From Trematomus loennbergii (lineage: Eukaryota; Chordata; Actinopteri; Perciformes; Nototheniidae), in NCBI GenBank assembly GCA_012861695.1, contig JAAOOA010001660.1:36408-100407 (forward strand): 64,000 nucleotides of DNA. Reading direction: 5' to 3'. Each line of letters begins with the position of its first letter. The stretch's first letter is position 1. A program made the translations under genes and the position numbers. The notes beneath the pieces are model-generated. The model was given only the letters and a program-made list of their open reading frames with translations. It made no database searches and was not told the DNA's origin. Below, piece after piece: positions 1 through 10,734 of the stretch.

Positions 1-709
1 CTGGGCATCAATATATCTGTGTACAATGTTTGGTTGTCTGGGAAAGAATAGTTTGTGTGAAATATTCCTTGGGAAAGTAAAGGAGTGAATATAGGTGCAG
101 AGATAAGATTGACTCTGTCCTTATGTACTTCCGAATCTCACGCTCTGCTCAGAAGAAAACATACTTTTTCCCAGAACTCTGATTCGCTGTATTGGACCCG
201 ACCAGAAGTGAATCCAACCAGTAAAAACACCTGGGGGAGTGAGCAGCTCACACAGCTCCTCCCCACGGACTCTCTGATTCGCTTCGGAGTAAAATGGGAA
301 GGAAGATACAACATATCTCCGCCCCAAAATATGAATATGAATACTGTTGTTTATGCATGTAAAATGCTTCCTGTTTCTGACTGGCTGGTCCCAATACCTG
401 TATTGCACGGCGGTAGAACTGGAAGTCCGGAGTACTCTGTAAACTTGTATACGTGTTTGTTTTTTACCAGTAAAATCAGATTATTGTTATAACCTTTATT
501 CCGGTGTTTTGAATTCCTTCTTTTATTAAATATAACCAGGCTCACAAACGAACGGCGCGTAGCGGAGGTGGGCTTTAAGCCACACCAAGGTGTTTGCTAC
601 AACAACCTTAAAATGTAATAACATGTGTGCTAAAATTGTTTTGTGAAATGTTTCAGGAAGACAAGTCTTGTTTTAATTTAGTTTGAATTGTGTTTTTCTT
701 CTTTTTTAG
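1..709. other. Intron or 5' flank, nothing recognised
   Basis: No convincing coding exon is visible. Open frames of 60-135 codons occur on both strands but lack splice context and show no known motif. The stretch just before 710 ends in a pyrimidine tract and AG, so at least its right part is intron of the gene whose exons follow. I cannot assign the rest. Confidence 0.4.
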
Positions 710-1207
710 GACGATCATGCTATTTCAAGGCGATTCATGCTGAGTGTGGATCGAAACATAGTACAGGACAACATCCCCTCCTTGGTTTCTGCCCTGTCCA
801 TGATGTTTGGGAGCTATTATTGCTTCAACATCGCCTACCCGTCAGAGCTGGCATCCACCCTGGAGTTTGTCCAGAGGTATGTGTTTTTTGGGATTGGCTT
901 TATCCAACAATTTATTTTATTAAACTGCAACAAATCTAAAGCAGCTGCTTCAGTGAATTGGGGGTTAAGATAATTGTCATTTTGGCTTCAAAATAATAAG
1001 ATTGATGTGAAGTTTTTTGTTGTTAGGCAAGCTATTTTATTATTAATTCTGTTGTTTGTTTGTATTTTTATTTTAAGGTGTTTTTTCTCCATCAACCCAG
1101 AGAAGGGCACCAAAGTGGAGAAGACACGTGCATCCCGTCTTCAGGTGAACCCGAGAGTCCTCACCTTGATACAGGAACTTTCGGACCATGAGTGGCGTGA
1201 TGTCTGA
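710..1207 (+). CDS. Last two exons of SAMD3-like teleost family protein
   Basis: Two exons splice cleanly. The first (710-876) follows a T-rich tract plus AG and ends in AG|GTATGT at phase 2. The second (1078-1207) follows TTTTAAG and ends with TGA. The joined C-terminus is about 98 residues. It contains FMLSVDRNIVQDNIPS, a segment GSYYCFNIAYPSELASTLEF, then CFFSINPEKGTKVEK, VNPRVLTLIQEL and DHEWRDV at the end. From memory of fish gene models, this pattern (RF.LS.D, YY.FN..Y, EF.QR.F..INP..GTK, DHEW terminus) marks a large teleost family often named sterile alpha motif domain-containing protein 3-like. No SAM domain is in the visible part; it would lie upstream, outside the window. Function is unknown. 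Both exons are free of stops, so this looks like a real but partial gene. The family assignment is moderate; the exon structure is firm. Confidence 0.65.
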
Positions 1208-2160
1208 ATATGGACAGTAAGATCAATGGCATGTGGCGATGTGCCCAAGTTACAGTTTGTTTGATTGTTTAAATCGTAGTTAAAATTTGAAGTGCCTTTT
1301 TTTTATGTTCTTTTAACTAATTAAAAAAAATGCAATATGTAACTCTCAAAATGTCAAACTATTCTTTTAAGGTCATTGTAGCCACTCTTGGGGTTTGCTG
1401 TTACAAAGTGAAGTTGCTTAAACAATCTTCGGTTGGCTTATGTGGATGTAAAAGCTCAGGACATCACTGTTGAGTGTAAAAATGTTGACGTGTTACACTC
1501 CACTGGGTGGTTTTGTTTTGTTTTCCACTTGGGTTTTTGCTTCTGAAGTGAAGTGACCCTACCTCTTCACCTATCTCACTTAGACACACACTCACATGTG
1601 TTTTGCAACTGTAGCTTCATCACGTACACACTTCCTTTAGCAATGAACATGTATTCAACTAAGACAATCCCTTATTTTGGCTAAGTTACAGCTCAGTCTG
1701 TGGCTGTGACAGTCGAGTATTATATTATACAGGTGCCCACTATAAGAGATGAGACATATAAAGTACTAAAATATTTAAAAACATTATTTCCCATAAATCA
1801 TTTGATGTGATGTAAGTAACCTCTCAACTTTGTTCAGCTTGAATTTCCTGGACAATGTGAGCTGTTTGTTTATTGTGCAGCCTTAGTTTGTATGTTTTAC
1901 CAATATGTATGTTGAGAAATGACAGATGTTTTTGATCACTGCTATATATATATATAATAAATTCTTGGAAAGGCAAGTTCTTGTTGGAATTTTTTCAACT
2001 TTTAATACAGTGGCTCTTGAGGTTTATCTAGCTTTGCATTTTAATTTTAAGTGCTTAATCTGTGTACCCTGGATTACATTCTTCACATTTCTGGTAATAG
2101 TCAAACATATATAACGAAGGCAGTGTAGTTTAAATGAAATCTTTCAATCTGACTAATGTA
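1208..2160 (+). other. Probable 3' UTR and downstream flank
   Basis: AT-rich sequence follows the TGA at 1205-1207. A canonical AATAAA lies near 1955-1960, after a short TA run, and is a plausible polyadenylation signal. No other coding signal is seen. The exact transcript end cannot be set from sequence alone. Confidence 0.4.
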
Positions 2161-2164
2161 TAGG

Positions 2165-2719
2165 AAAACATTTTTTTTCCCACTGAGCAATAATCCTTAC
2201 AGGCGGTTTTATTACTATATATTGATATTCATAGAACAGTTTTTTCTGCATTTTAATTGTAAAAATACATTTTACAAAAATTTAATTGCAGTTTAGATGT
2301 TGCTTTCACCGTAAAACTCGTCATTACTACGGCAAAATACACTAAATTATACACAACTTTTGATTACAATTTGGGAAAATTCAGTTAAATTACAGCATTA
2401 CACTGATGCTTTTACAGTTAAACAGTGTTATTTGTTTGGTATTTTTCTGTAAAATTGTAATGGGATCAATGTACAATAGACAACAACTGCATGTAAATCT
2501 TACTGAAATAATCAGTTTAATAGCAACGTGATCATGCTAATTCAGCAGAAAAGGGCTGTTGAAATACAGATTTAAAATGTAAATTACAACAGTTTTAAAC
2601 TGTAAAATATACACGTTGTTCTGTAAAGTTGTTTACAGTTTACCGTATTTTTTACATCATTATTCTGGCAACAAAGCTGCCAGGTTTTTACCGTAAAAAC
2701 AACGGTTTTTTTTTACAGT
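2165..2719. mobile_element. Short DNA element rich in TTTTACNGT motifs
   Basis: The stretch is dense in ACCGTAAAA, TTTACAGTT and TTTTTACAGTG motifs and ends with ACGGTTTTTTTTTACAGTG. I recognise this as a widespread teleost miniature element, but only the right boundary is clear. The next 130 bp (about 2720-2849) look like a second unrelated repeat containing GGGTCAAATTGACCCG. Confidence 0.4.
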
Positions 2720-2849
2720 GTAGGGTGCTACATAACACACTTTCAGGAAAAGTCACGGACTGGGAGACTTTAATATTTTATTGAAAAAAAGTTACATACA
2801 ATAAAAAACAGCTCTGGGTCAAATTGACCCGATTGGCGGTTCTAGTGTT

Positions 2850-3074
2850 AATGGAGACATGTTGAAAGTTTTTGTCACTTCATGCCCTCAAGAGGCATTT
2901 TGTTTAATTTAATTGTTTGTCATTTTTCAAGCTACGAGATGTTTTCCTACGTTTGTCATGAACATTGATGTCTCAGGAATGTAGGGTTTGGGAATTATGG
3001 CAGGTTTAAAAAAAAAAAATTAAGGCAAATTTCAAGCTGTCCTACACTCTAACTCTGACATCACGCACTCTAGT
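2850..3074 (-). mobile_element. Helentron-like element B, 3'-ward piece, split by element A
   Basis: This is the reverse complement of 5091-5300 inside element A: both carry the AGAGGCATTTTGTTTAATT and CACTTCATGCCCTCAAG segments. It ends at CACGCACTCTAG|TT, exactly where element A begins. Its missing continuation resumes at 5931. The 3' terminus of B is lost at about 2850, where an unrelated repeat starts. Confidence 0.7.
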
Positions 3075-3529
3075 TTAGTGGAAATGCTGATACAGCATTC
3101 CAACTATATGTTATTCTACGGACAAAATTTGTATTATTCCGCCGGAATTTTGCACCTCTTCTCTCCTGCATTCAACATCGCAGAAACTCCGTTCAAACAT
3201 CAAAACGTTCAGCTCGGTCGGGAATCGATGGCTATCATTTGTATTATTCATAACTTTCATAATTCCAGAGATACATCCCATAATACATCCCATTTTTAAC
3301 CATTGAAGTCAATGGAGAAAATCTTCAGACTTGAACAATCTTCATGAGATTTCAACTGCTAACTGTTCATTCATACTTTCACTCAGAAACCTCATTCCAA
3401 CTTTAAAATGTTACACATCTTTCTGACATTATTCGTGTAACACAACTTTTAAATCTGATTGTTACTTTTAGAGATATTAAACATTGTTCAGACCTTGGTA
3501 AAGAGGCTTTCTTCAGATTTGAACATTAA

Positions 3530-5086
3530 AGGGCCCATGTCATGCTTTTCCGGTTATTACCCGTCCCCTTGTGTGTTATGAAGGTTTTTATGCATGTAAA
3601 CGGTCTGCAGAGTCAAAACCCTCAAAGTACACCCTGTAGCGAGTAAAACTCTAACACAGAAAATACCTCCCAAAACGCCTCGTTGGAGATACGTCACTGC
3701 CCATTTGAGTTTTCCATTTAGTTCCGGGTACGGCATGACATCATGCCGTACCCGGAACAAAATGGACCAATCTGGAAGAGCTATGGCCACACCCAGCGGC
3801 GCTGGCTGCACCCTCTGCCAGCCTAACATTTACTGTTGGAAGCTCGGGTTCAGTTCACAATCGATCCAGTCATGCCAATGCCAAGGACCTGTTTCCTGAA
3901 ATGTGAGGAGAAATCTGAGCTGTTTGTCCTACCGACGGAAGAACCACGACGAAGTCAGTGGTTGAAATTTCTGTTCAACACTGTTCCTTCAGAGGTTCGA
4001 AGAACGTTACTGTGTGCGCGGCATTTCACAGATGAAAGCTTCCAAAACATTGCCCAGTTTGAGGCCGGATATGCACAGCATTTGAAACTGAAGGACGATG
4101 CTATTCCTAGTTTGTTTGGACCGTTTGGAGCAGGGGAAGATTCGGGTACACAACCTTTAAGTTTGCATTGTTATTTGTGTATTTATCAAACAAGGTATCT
4201 ACCACGACTGCTAGCGTTTCCATATATCAACTCTAATATCAGCAGATGGCCTTACATACATGTATCTCATAGCAGGATAATGTCTACATTCACACACGAA
4301 ATACTCATAGACAGTATACTCCGGGTGATTTACCGTACGGTCAGTACATTATAGTTGGCGTTCCTGGTTTGTATGCTACCAAGCTACCGTTCATAGCGTG
4401 TATGCTACATAGCTAAACAACACACACACGGGATGACCCACTCTGATGCCTCGTCCTAAAAAGCCCCGGCAGCCGCTTACAAAGCTGCGATAGGCAAGAT
4501 GCCGAAAATGTCTATAAGGGGAGGAATGGATGATATACAGTGTATATATGTATATTTACGCATGTTCATTTTGTACATTTCTAAAAATAAAGTTTGATGG
4601 AAATACTTAGTAGGCCTATCCTTTCTTCCCTGAATTATTGCTCCTATAACATATCATAGCAAACCATGATTTGATTTCTCATCAAACAGTAGTAGTTTAT
4701 TACAGGTAAAAATAACTTACTCTTCTATAACAACAGTTGTAGGTACAGTTCGGTTAGTTAGTGTATAAAATATACGGCTGTACCGAGGCCATTATAAGAC
4801 TGTTGTTCCGCTGAGAGCGAGCCGAAAAAGCACTGTTAGACATGGGCGGAGCCTCTCTGGTGGTTGACTAATCAGAACAGAGTGGCCGAGCTGACCAATC
4901 GGAGCACACTAGGCTCACGGGAGGGGGGGGGCAAGAGCTCCAACGAGCCGTTTAGTGGAGAGAGTGAATACTGCTGAATACACATACTTTACAGAGATGC
5001 TGTATGCGAAACCAATGTGAGTTTGGAAAATTGCACAGTAAATCAATGGAATTATGATCAGTGGAAATGGCCATGACATGGGCCCT
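3530..5086 (+). mobile_element. Kolobok-type DNA transposon, copy 1, with THAP exon
   Basis: Terminal inverted repeats begin AGGGCCCATGTCATG on the left and end CATGACATGGGCCCT on the right. TTAA flanks both sides (3526-3529 and 5087-5090). Element B gives the unoccupied site (ACATTAACTAGAG), proving a TTAA duplication. A TTAA target, AGG termini and a THAP-type domain together fit the Kolobok superfamily, whose Xenopus T2 relatives share a TTAAAGG terminus. Length is 1557 bp. The only coding relic is the THAP exon at 3872-4145; no transposase catalytic core is present. A second, longer copy lies inverted at 11287-13872. Confidence 0.75.
3872..4145 (+). CDS. THAP zinc-finger exon inside Kolobok copy 1
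   Basis: The frame opens upstream at 3836, but the Met at 3872 or 3878 sits just before the first zinc ligand, as is usual for THAP domains. Ligands C-x3-C (RTCFLKCEEK) and C-x2-H (LLCARHFTDESF) are spaced as in a C2CH THAP finger. The conserved Trp and Phe of the RSQWLKFLF segment lie between them, and a C-terminal IPSLFGP completes the roughly 85-residue fold. The frame then meets a possible donor GGTACAC near 4145. THAP domains bind DNA and form the N-terminus of several transposases. Here nothing follows that would make a full transposase. This exon is uninterrupted, unlike the copy at 13152-13529. It could be transposon debris or a still-expressed exon; sequence alone does not decide. 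Confidence 0.6.
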
Positions 5087-5930
5087 TTAACTAGAGTGCG
5101 TGATGTCACAGCTAGAGGGTAGGAAATCTTGAAATTTGCCTTCATATTTCTTTTTAAACTGACATAATTTTTCATGACAAACGTAGGAAAACATCTCGTA
5201 GCTTGAAAAATGACAAATAATTAAGCAAAAATAATTAAACAAAATGCCTCTTGAGGGCATGAAGTGACAAAACTTTCAACATGTCTCCATTAAAACCCAT
5301 TGTAATTTCAGGCTGATATTTCCTCACAGCAGCAGCCACACACCTTTAGTTAAACTGCCAAAAAGGCCACATTATTAACCCGAAAGTGCACAAAAATTAC
5401 ACGCCATGAAGCACGATGTCGCTGTAAGTCCAATGGAAACGGTCCGATCGTCCCCCAAACTTCGCTTGCATATCACCGGTCCAGCCCTCAACAGCTCTAC
5501 GTCAATTATGGGTTTCTTCAAATGCCGTTGCCATGGCAACACAATGCCCGCCATGAAACACAGTTTTCTCATAACTTCAGTGAAAATGTTCCAAACGGCC
5601 CAAAACTTCACAGGTTTGGTAACGATGCAGCCATCAACGCATTTAAGCGTATTATGGGGTGTCATGAAATGCCGTTGCTATGGTGACAGATCATTCGCCA
5701 TCAAGTTAGTTCAAAAGTTTGCAGTTCAAATATTCTGCTGCTTTTCCAAGCCTTTTTACTTTCTTTTCTTCACTCATCACACATTCAAGCCCCCAGTGTT
5801 CATGTATCATTTCAATCTAAATTCTTCACTTTCTTCTTACACATTACATTTCAGCATAGCAGTTTAGCATCAGCTTTTCAGCATAAAGCATTCCCACTAG
5901 CAATTTCTTCAGGAATTGCATTCTCTAGTT

Positions 5931-6372
5931 AATGTTAAAATCTGAAGAAGGCCTCTTTACCAAGGTCTGAACAATGTTTAATATCTCTAAAAGAATCAGA
6001 TTTAAAAGTTGTGTTAAACGAATAATGTCAGAAAGATGTGTAACATTTAAAGTTGGAATGAGGTTTCTGAGTGAAAGTATGAAGGAACAGTTAGCAGTTG
6101 AAGTCGCATGAAGATTTGTTGAAGTCTGAAGAATTTCTCCATTGACTTCCATGGTAAAAATGTAATGCATTATGGGATATCTCGGGAATTATGAAAGTTA
6201 TGAATGAGAAAAGTAATAGCCATTGATTCCCGACCGAGCTGAACGTTTTGATGTTTGAACGGAGTTTCTGCGATGTGGAATGTGGGAGCAGAAGAGGTGC
6301 AAAATCCCGGCGGAATAATAATAAAGAATTCGAAGAACAGATAGTTGGAATGCTGTATCAGCATTCCCACTA
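5931..6372 (-). mobile_element. Helentron-like element B, 5' end
   Basis: Reading the minus strand from 6372 gives TTTAGTGGGAATGCTGATAC, the same 5' terminus as element A, then about 440 bp homologous to 3075-3525. It breaks at 5931 at the exact 3' end of element A and continues in 2850-3074. B is thus the older element and A the insertion. Confidence 0.7.
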
Positions 6373-6423
6373 AATATCAGTTGTGTAAAGTAGCAGTTGT
6401 GCCCAAATGTGTGTGGTTAGTCA

Positions 6424-6521
6424 TTGGCACATTGCTGTGTTTCATGACTAAAAACAATAACCAAATGAGTGACCATTTTACTAACCTGTGATATAAAGAT
6501 TTTCACTTTAACCACATTTTG
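6424..6521 (+). repeat. 98-bp perfect direct repeat, copy 1
   Basis: Identical base for base to 17893-17990. It starts TTGGCACATTGC and ends AACCACATTTTG. This copy lies about 190 bp before SLC6 exon 1; the other ends 20 bp before exon 4. No coding potential is seen. Neither copy shows terminal inverted repeats or a target duplication. Confidence 0.9.
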
Positions 6522-6711
6522 TGGCAGAATATCACAGTTTACAAATGTGCCTCAGGGAACTTTAGACTTTCGACATGATACTTCTATTATAATAAGCACT
6601 TCCTCGCTCTACACCCAAGGCCTCAGGCACCAGTCATAACAATTAGTATGCTGTGTGCAGGGCTGTGTGTTGCAGTAGCCTCCCGAGCAGAGGACTGAAA
6701 GAGGAACACAA

Positions 6712-6840
6712 ATGGAGAACAAAGTGGAAAAGAGGGAACAGTGGACGAGGAAAAGGGAATATATTCTGGCAGCAGCAGGCAATGTGGTGGGCCTGGGCAA
6801 TGTGTGGAGATTCCCTACCTATGCTATAAGAACGGAGGAG
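6712..6840 (+). CDS. SLC6 exon 1 (start, TM1), one-base deletion
   Basis: ATG at 6712 is the first in frame after a TAG at 6676-6678, giving MENKVEKREQW, then TM1 with GNVVGLGNVWRFP. The frame should continue as Tyr-Leu-Cys-Tyr-Lys-Asn-Gly-Gly, but one base is missing in the TTCCCTACC run (about 6812), so this reading shifts. The donor is GGAG|GTGAGC, phase 1. The N-terminal tail is short for the family. Confidence 0.75.
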
Positions 6841-7390
6841 GTGAGCTTTACATACAATCAACTGTGACATTTTAGATGATTTCATGAAAATCCCTAATCT
6901 TTAGTAATTATTTCCTTGTTACATCAAGCTGCAGAAGAGCTGCTGAAGGACTCTCAATCTATGTGGCATATGAGGAGTGTGTAGAAATAACTGAAAATAA
7001 TCTAAATACTTACATGAAAAATAACATTTGAAAGTATATATATTGACTTTATAGCCACATGGATACACGGCTGCTAAAATAATGGAAGTTATTACACTCA
7101 GTAGCGATTATTATTAATCTGTTTCTGTATGTGTCCTTTTTGTAGACCTGACTATTTAAAGTAGCATTAAATGGACGTATTTAAGTAAAGTTCATAATAT
7201 GTCAAAAAAGTACACAAGTACAATACTTTAGTTCATGTACTTAGTTACTTTCCATTATTGCTTAACATTACCTATGAATAGTTGTGATCAAGGAACCTGT
7301 CGAGGATGCCTTCAGGGAATGTGGTTTTGCAGGGTTTTCTGCTGCTGGTGTGGTTTTACTCGTCCGGTGAAACTCTTTGTTCCTCTAAAT

Positions 7391-7480
7391 CAGTGGTTCC
7401 CAACCTTTTTCAGCGGTTACCTCGCTAACCGCAAATCCTGCTTCATAGTACAGGCCACAGATCTCCATTCAGGAAACACA
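7391..7480 (+). mobile_element. hAT-like terminus fragment
   Basis: CAGTGGTTCCCAACCTTTTT is the classic hAT-type end seen in many vertebrate elements. No matching right end follows, so only a fragment is called. Extent is approximate. Confidence 0.45.
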
Positions 7481-7632
7481 CATTTAAAACGGTTTCTCCT
7501 GCCGCCTGTGTAAACACGCATTCATTCATGGTATTTACAAACTGGTATCAGTATGTTGTTATTTTGGCATCATTTTAAAACGTGTATTAACAATCAAATA
7601 ACGGTAAAATATGTTAATTTTGTTGTAGTTAG

Positions 7633-8022
7633 TTAAAGGTGGGGTAGGTAAGTTTGAGAAACCGGCTCGAGATACACTTTTTGTTATATTCCATGGAATG
7701 CTCTTAACATCCCGATAGCAATGAATATCTTAAGTGCTTTGACAAAAAATCCATAAAAAAATTTCATCTGTGGAAGCCGTAGTACTGTAAAAAGCACGAC
7801 CAATCATTTTAGCCGGCCCGGCTAAAGTAACTGGATGGCCTACCTGCCTGTCAGCCTTCCATCTGTGCACAAACTTATCTCGTGCCCTCATTGGTCATGT
7901 GCGCGTTTGTGTGTGTTGGAGGAGGGGCTCTGTAAGGAAGTGGAAGATTTTTTCCGGTTGTGTATTTTCAAATTCTAGCGCACTCGAGCTGGTTTTTCCA
8001 AAAGTACCTACCCCACCTTTAA
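7633..8022. mobile_element. 390-bp TTAA-flanked MITE
   Basis: Termini are TTAAAGGTGGGGTAGGTA on the left and TACCTACCCCACCTTTAA on the right, a perfect inverted pair. The TTAA target and AGG start match Kolobok/T2-type miniature elements. No coding capacity. It sits in SLC6 intron 1. Confidence 0.8.
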
Positions 8023-8269
8023 TCTACCATAGTATTTACATGGAGATAAGCCCCACACCCCTCACCAGCGTGTCCTGTTTGAATGAGGCGAGTAAACACA
8101 GCTTCCGGTGTGAACGCACCATAAAAGTAATATTTGTTGTACATCTACATTTTATTATCACTTTATTAATGCAGAATCTGTCCTTCTCATGGTTATTATT
8201 AAATGTAGGGGAACATCAAAACTGAACATCCATGTCATAGTCTCAGGTGTGAATATTCTGTGTGTTCAG

Positions 8270-8404
8270 GTGCCTTTCTGGTGCCGTATTGTTTCTTTGC
8301 CCTGCTGTGTGGCGTGCCGCTTTACCTGATGGAGACCACGATTGGTCAGTACACACAAGAGGGCTCCATGACCTGCTGGAGCAAGCTCTGCCCCCTGGCA
8401 CAGG
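8270..8404 (+). CDS. SLC6 exon 2 (TM2)
   Basis: The acceptor TGTGTTCAG precedes 8270 and the donor CAGG|GTAACC follows 8404. In phase 1 it gives GAFLVPYCFFALLCGVPLY then LMETTIGQYTQEGSMTCW. The Glu and the GQ pair match the conserved end of TM2 and the following loop in SLC6 proteins. The frame is intact. Confidence 0.85.
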
Positions 8405-9527
8405 GTAACCACAAGTTTTATGTTAGAAATTTAGTACTGGTCCCCAGCACAAACTGCCGGATGCTAACTTGCACATGTTGGGCAATTTGCACAATTAGCA
8501 TAAAATGGGTTAATTAGCCTTAATGACATAATAGCCTATGTTGACAATACTGAATCCATTTATGACATTTTCAGCTGATGAGCTGGCAACTAGACAATTA
8601 GGGATTATGTAATTTAAAACTGGCTAGAACTGAAAATGTATTTCAGGAAACACCAAGTTTTCTAAAAGGAAAATCCCTGAAGCCATATTTGTGAACGTAC
8701 CCCATCCTACCAATACATGAAACTATGGAATGCCATTTAAGCCAAAATTAATAAATAAATAAATAATTAAATAAATACATATATATATAAATATGCCTAT
8801 GAAATAAATTCTGAAATAAATAAATGAGGCAATAAATATGTATACATGTACATTTAAATACACATTTATTTATTTCATGGACTTTTATTTCATAATGACA
8901 CATTTATTTATTTCAAGAGACTTTTATTTCATAATGACACATTTATTTATTTCAAGAGACTTGTATTTCATAATGACACATGTATTTATTTCAGGGGACT
9001 TGTATTTCATAATGACACATTTATTTATTTCAGGGGACTTGTATTTCATAATGATACATTTCCATTTCTTATATGCAAATGAACGGGGCGTGGTTAGCTC
9101 ACAGATCCAGACCAAAGCAACAGCACCGCAACACTGACTCAATAGCTCTTGTTTCACACTCAGCCTGATTTAGCTCTGGTTCTTCCTGTTTCAGCCACAG
9201 CGGAGCCGGCTCTAAACACCGAACACCGGTTCTTAGCTGACCCCACTTGGCTGCCCGGCAAGAACCAAGAACCACGCTCACGTCGGAAGGGGCGAGATTA
9301 ACCTGAGCCATAATAACAGTTTATGGCGAGTATGGAAAGTGAAAGTTGTAACAAGCAGTAGCGCTGAGCAAAGTGACTAGAACGCAACCACACACTTATA
9401 AACAAACACACTTTATAAAGTCAGGCAACACTAACCAGGCTTCGTGTGATTCTGTTTATTTGTACCTTACTTTGACCATCCGTTCTCTGTCATTGATCAT
9501 TGTGGAGAGCAGGCAATGCTGTCAATA

Positions 9528-10200
9528 AGTTCTTAATAAAACTGACACTGTTTGACTCAGTCCTAGTTTGACTGCTACAATAAAATGAAGTAGGCTACTT
9601 TTACTGTGTACTTTTTGGGTAATACTCTCTCAAAGTCCCTGAGAACAAACTCATGCCACTTCTGCTATATTTGATGAGATAAAATGATTTGTATCCATAA
9701 GTTCTTAATAAAATTGGTAGTGTTGGACTCAGTACTTGTTAGACTACTACCACAAATACAATGAAGTAGCCTACTTTTATTGTGTACTTGTTGAGTAATA
9801 CTCTGTCAAACTCCCTTCCAGAGTACAATCATGCATGTTTTTAGCTATCTTTGATGAGAGATCAAATGATATTTTGCCATAAGTTCTTAATACAATTGGG
9901 ACTGTTGGACTCAGTACTACTTTGACTACTCCCACAAGTACAATAAAGTATTTTTACTGTGTACTTCTTGAGTAATCCTTTGTCAAACTCCCCTCCTGAG
10001 TACAATAATTAATGTATTCTGCTATATTTGATGAGGGATAAAATGATTTTTTGCAACAAGTTCTACATGAAATTGATACTGTTGGAGTCAGTACTACTTG
10101 GACTACTCCCACAAGTACAATCAAGTGTTTGAGTAATCCCCTGTCAAACTCCCCTCCTGAGTAGAATAATGCATGTTTTCTGCTATATTTAATAAGCGTT
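9528..10200 (+). repeat. Roughly 177-bp tandem repeat, left foldback arm
   Basis: Units start with AGTTCTTAATAAAA-like sequence at 9528, 9700, 9882 and 10059 (spacings 172, 182 and 177). Each carries GTTGGACTCAGTACT and a TGTGTACTT segment. Three inverted units lie at 10735-11282. Confidence 0.85.
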
Positions 10201-10212
10201 AAAAGCGTTCAC

Positions 10213-10345
10213 AATACTGGGAGGCTGTGGCTCAGTGGGTAGTGTGCTGGACTTCGAATCAGGGGAGGACACTTCACCCCAAATTGCTCCTGTGGGGATT
10301 GTCCACAGTACTGATAAAAGGACATGTAATGTAATGTAATGTAAT
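10213..10345 (+). mobile_element. tRNA-derived SINE fragment
   Basis: GAGGCTGTGGCTCAGTGGGT carries a polymerase III A-box-like TGGCTCAGTGG. A TTCGAATC B-box-like core follows, then the fish SINE body segment ACCCCAAATTGCTCCTGTG, and a (TGTAA)n tail at 10325-10358. The tRNA-like part is shortened and cannot fold as a tRNA. A related body piece lies at 58740-58830. Confidence 0.65.
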
Positions 10346-10734
10346 GTAATGTAATGTACAGATAATGTTAGACAGAGTATTTTAAGAGGATAAGGTAGAC
10401 AGATGACATCAACACTAGATCCACTAGATCAGTACTCCAGCAGCAGCATTGTTACCCCTTGGAAAGTCTTTAGAGACTATCCTGGATAGCTGTTCACAAC
10501 CTTCCTTCAGCACAGTGACACACCCCTGTCACTCTTGTTGGCCTCTTATGATGCTGCTAAAGTCCTTCTACTGCACCTTTTTGACTCCAATACAGGCATT
10601 TGTATATGTTTGGAGAAATTACACTATAAATGGCCCAGATGTGTACACATCGAAATCTTGTAGTGCAGGAAGAAATACACACTGGCTAAGCCTGCAGGTG
10701 ATATAGGCTTTGTTTTGCAATATTATTCAAAGGT

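Larger units (their letters stand above)
3075..5930 (+). mobile_element. Non-autonomous Helentron-like element A
   Basis: The 5' end is TTAGTGG followed by the palindrome AATGCTGATACAGCATT. Near the 3' end lies the inverted counterpart AGCATTCCCACT (about 5887-5898), then a hairpin GCAATT...AATTGC (5900-5919), then ATTCTCTAGT. A short 5'-terminal motif repeated inverted close to a 3' hairpin, with insertion between two Ts, is the published description of Helentrons (Helitron2). The host part is about 1.3 kb; the rest is a Kolobok guest at 3530-5086. No Rep/helicase or endonuclease coding is seen, so it is non-autonomous. Open frames of 60-150 codons here are not conserved proteins. Confidence 0.7.

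Noticed and set aside
3836..4354. The THAP frame as a stand-alone host THAP gene
   Set aside because: It lies wholly between transposon termini and has a broken second copy in another transposon of the same family. Beyond about 4145 the frame is no longer conserved with that copy.
5406..5867. 153-codon frame with repeated GFFKCRCHGNTMP / VMKCRCYGD
   Set aside because: It lies in the interior of a non-autonomous Helentron. The homologous stretch in element D (25648-25956) does not preserve it as the same protein.
8838..9157. Regular repeats suggesting a repeat protein (FIMTHLFISRD units) or a CRISPR-like array
   Set aside because: The units are head-to-tail 38-39-bp tandem DNA repeats without spacers, mirrored in the other arm at 14680-14925. 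The frame is open on both strands only because the unit length is divisible by three.
10213..10345. A tRNA gene, from the A-box and B-box-like segments
   Set aside because: The sequence cannot form a cloverleaf, and is followed by a known SINE body and tandem tail.
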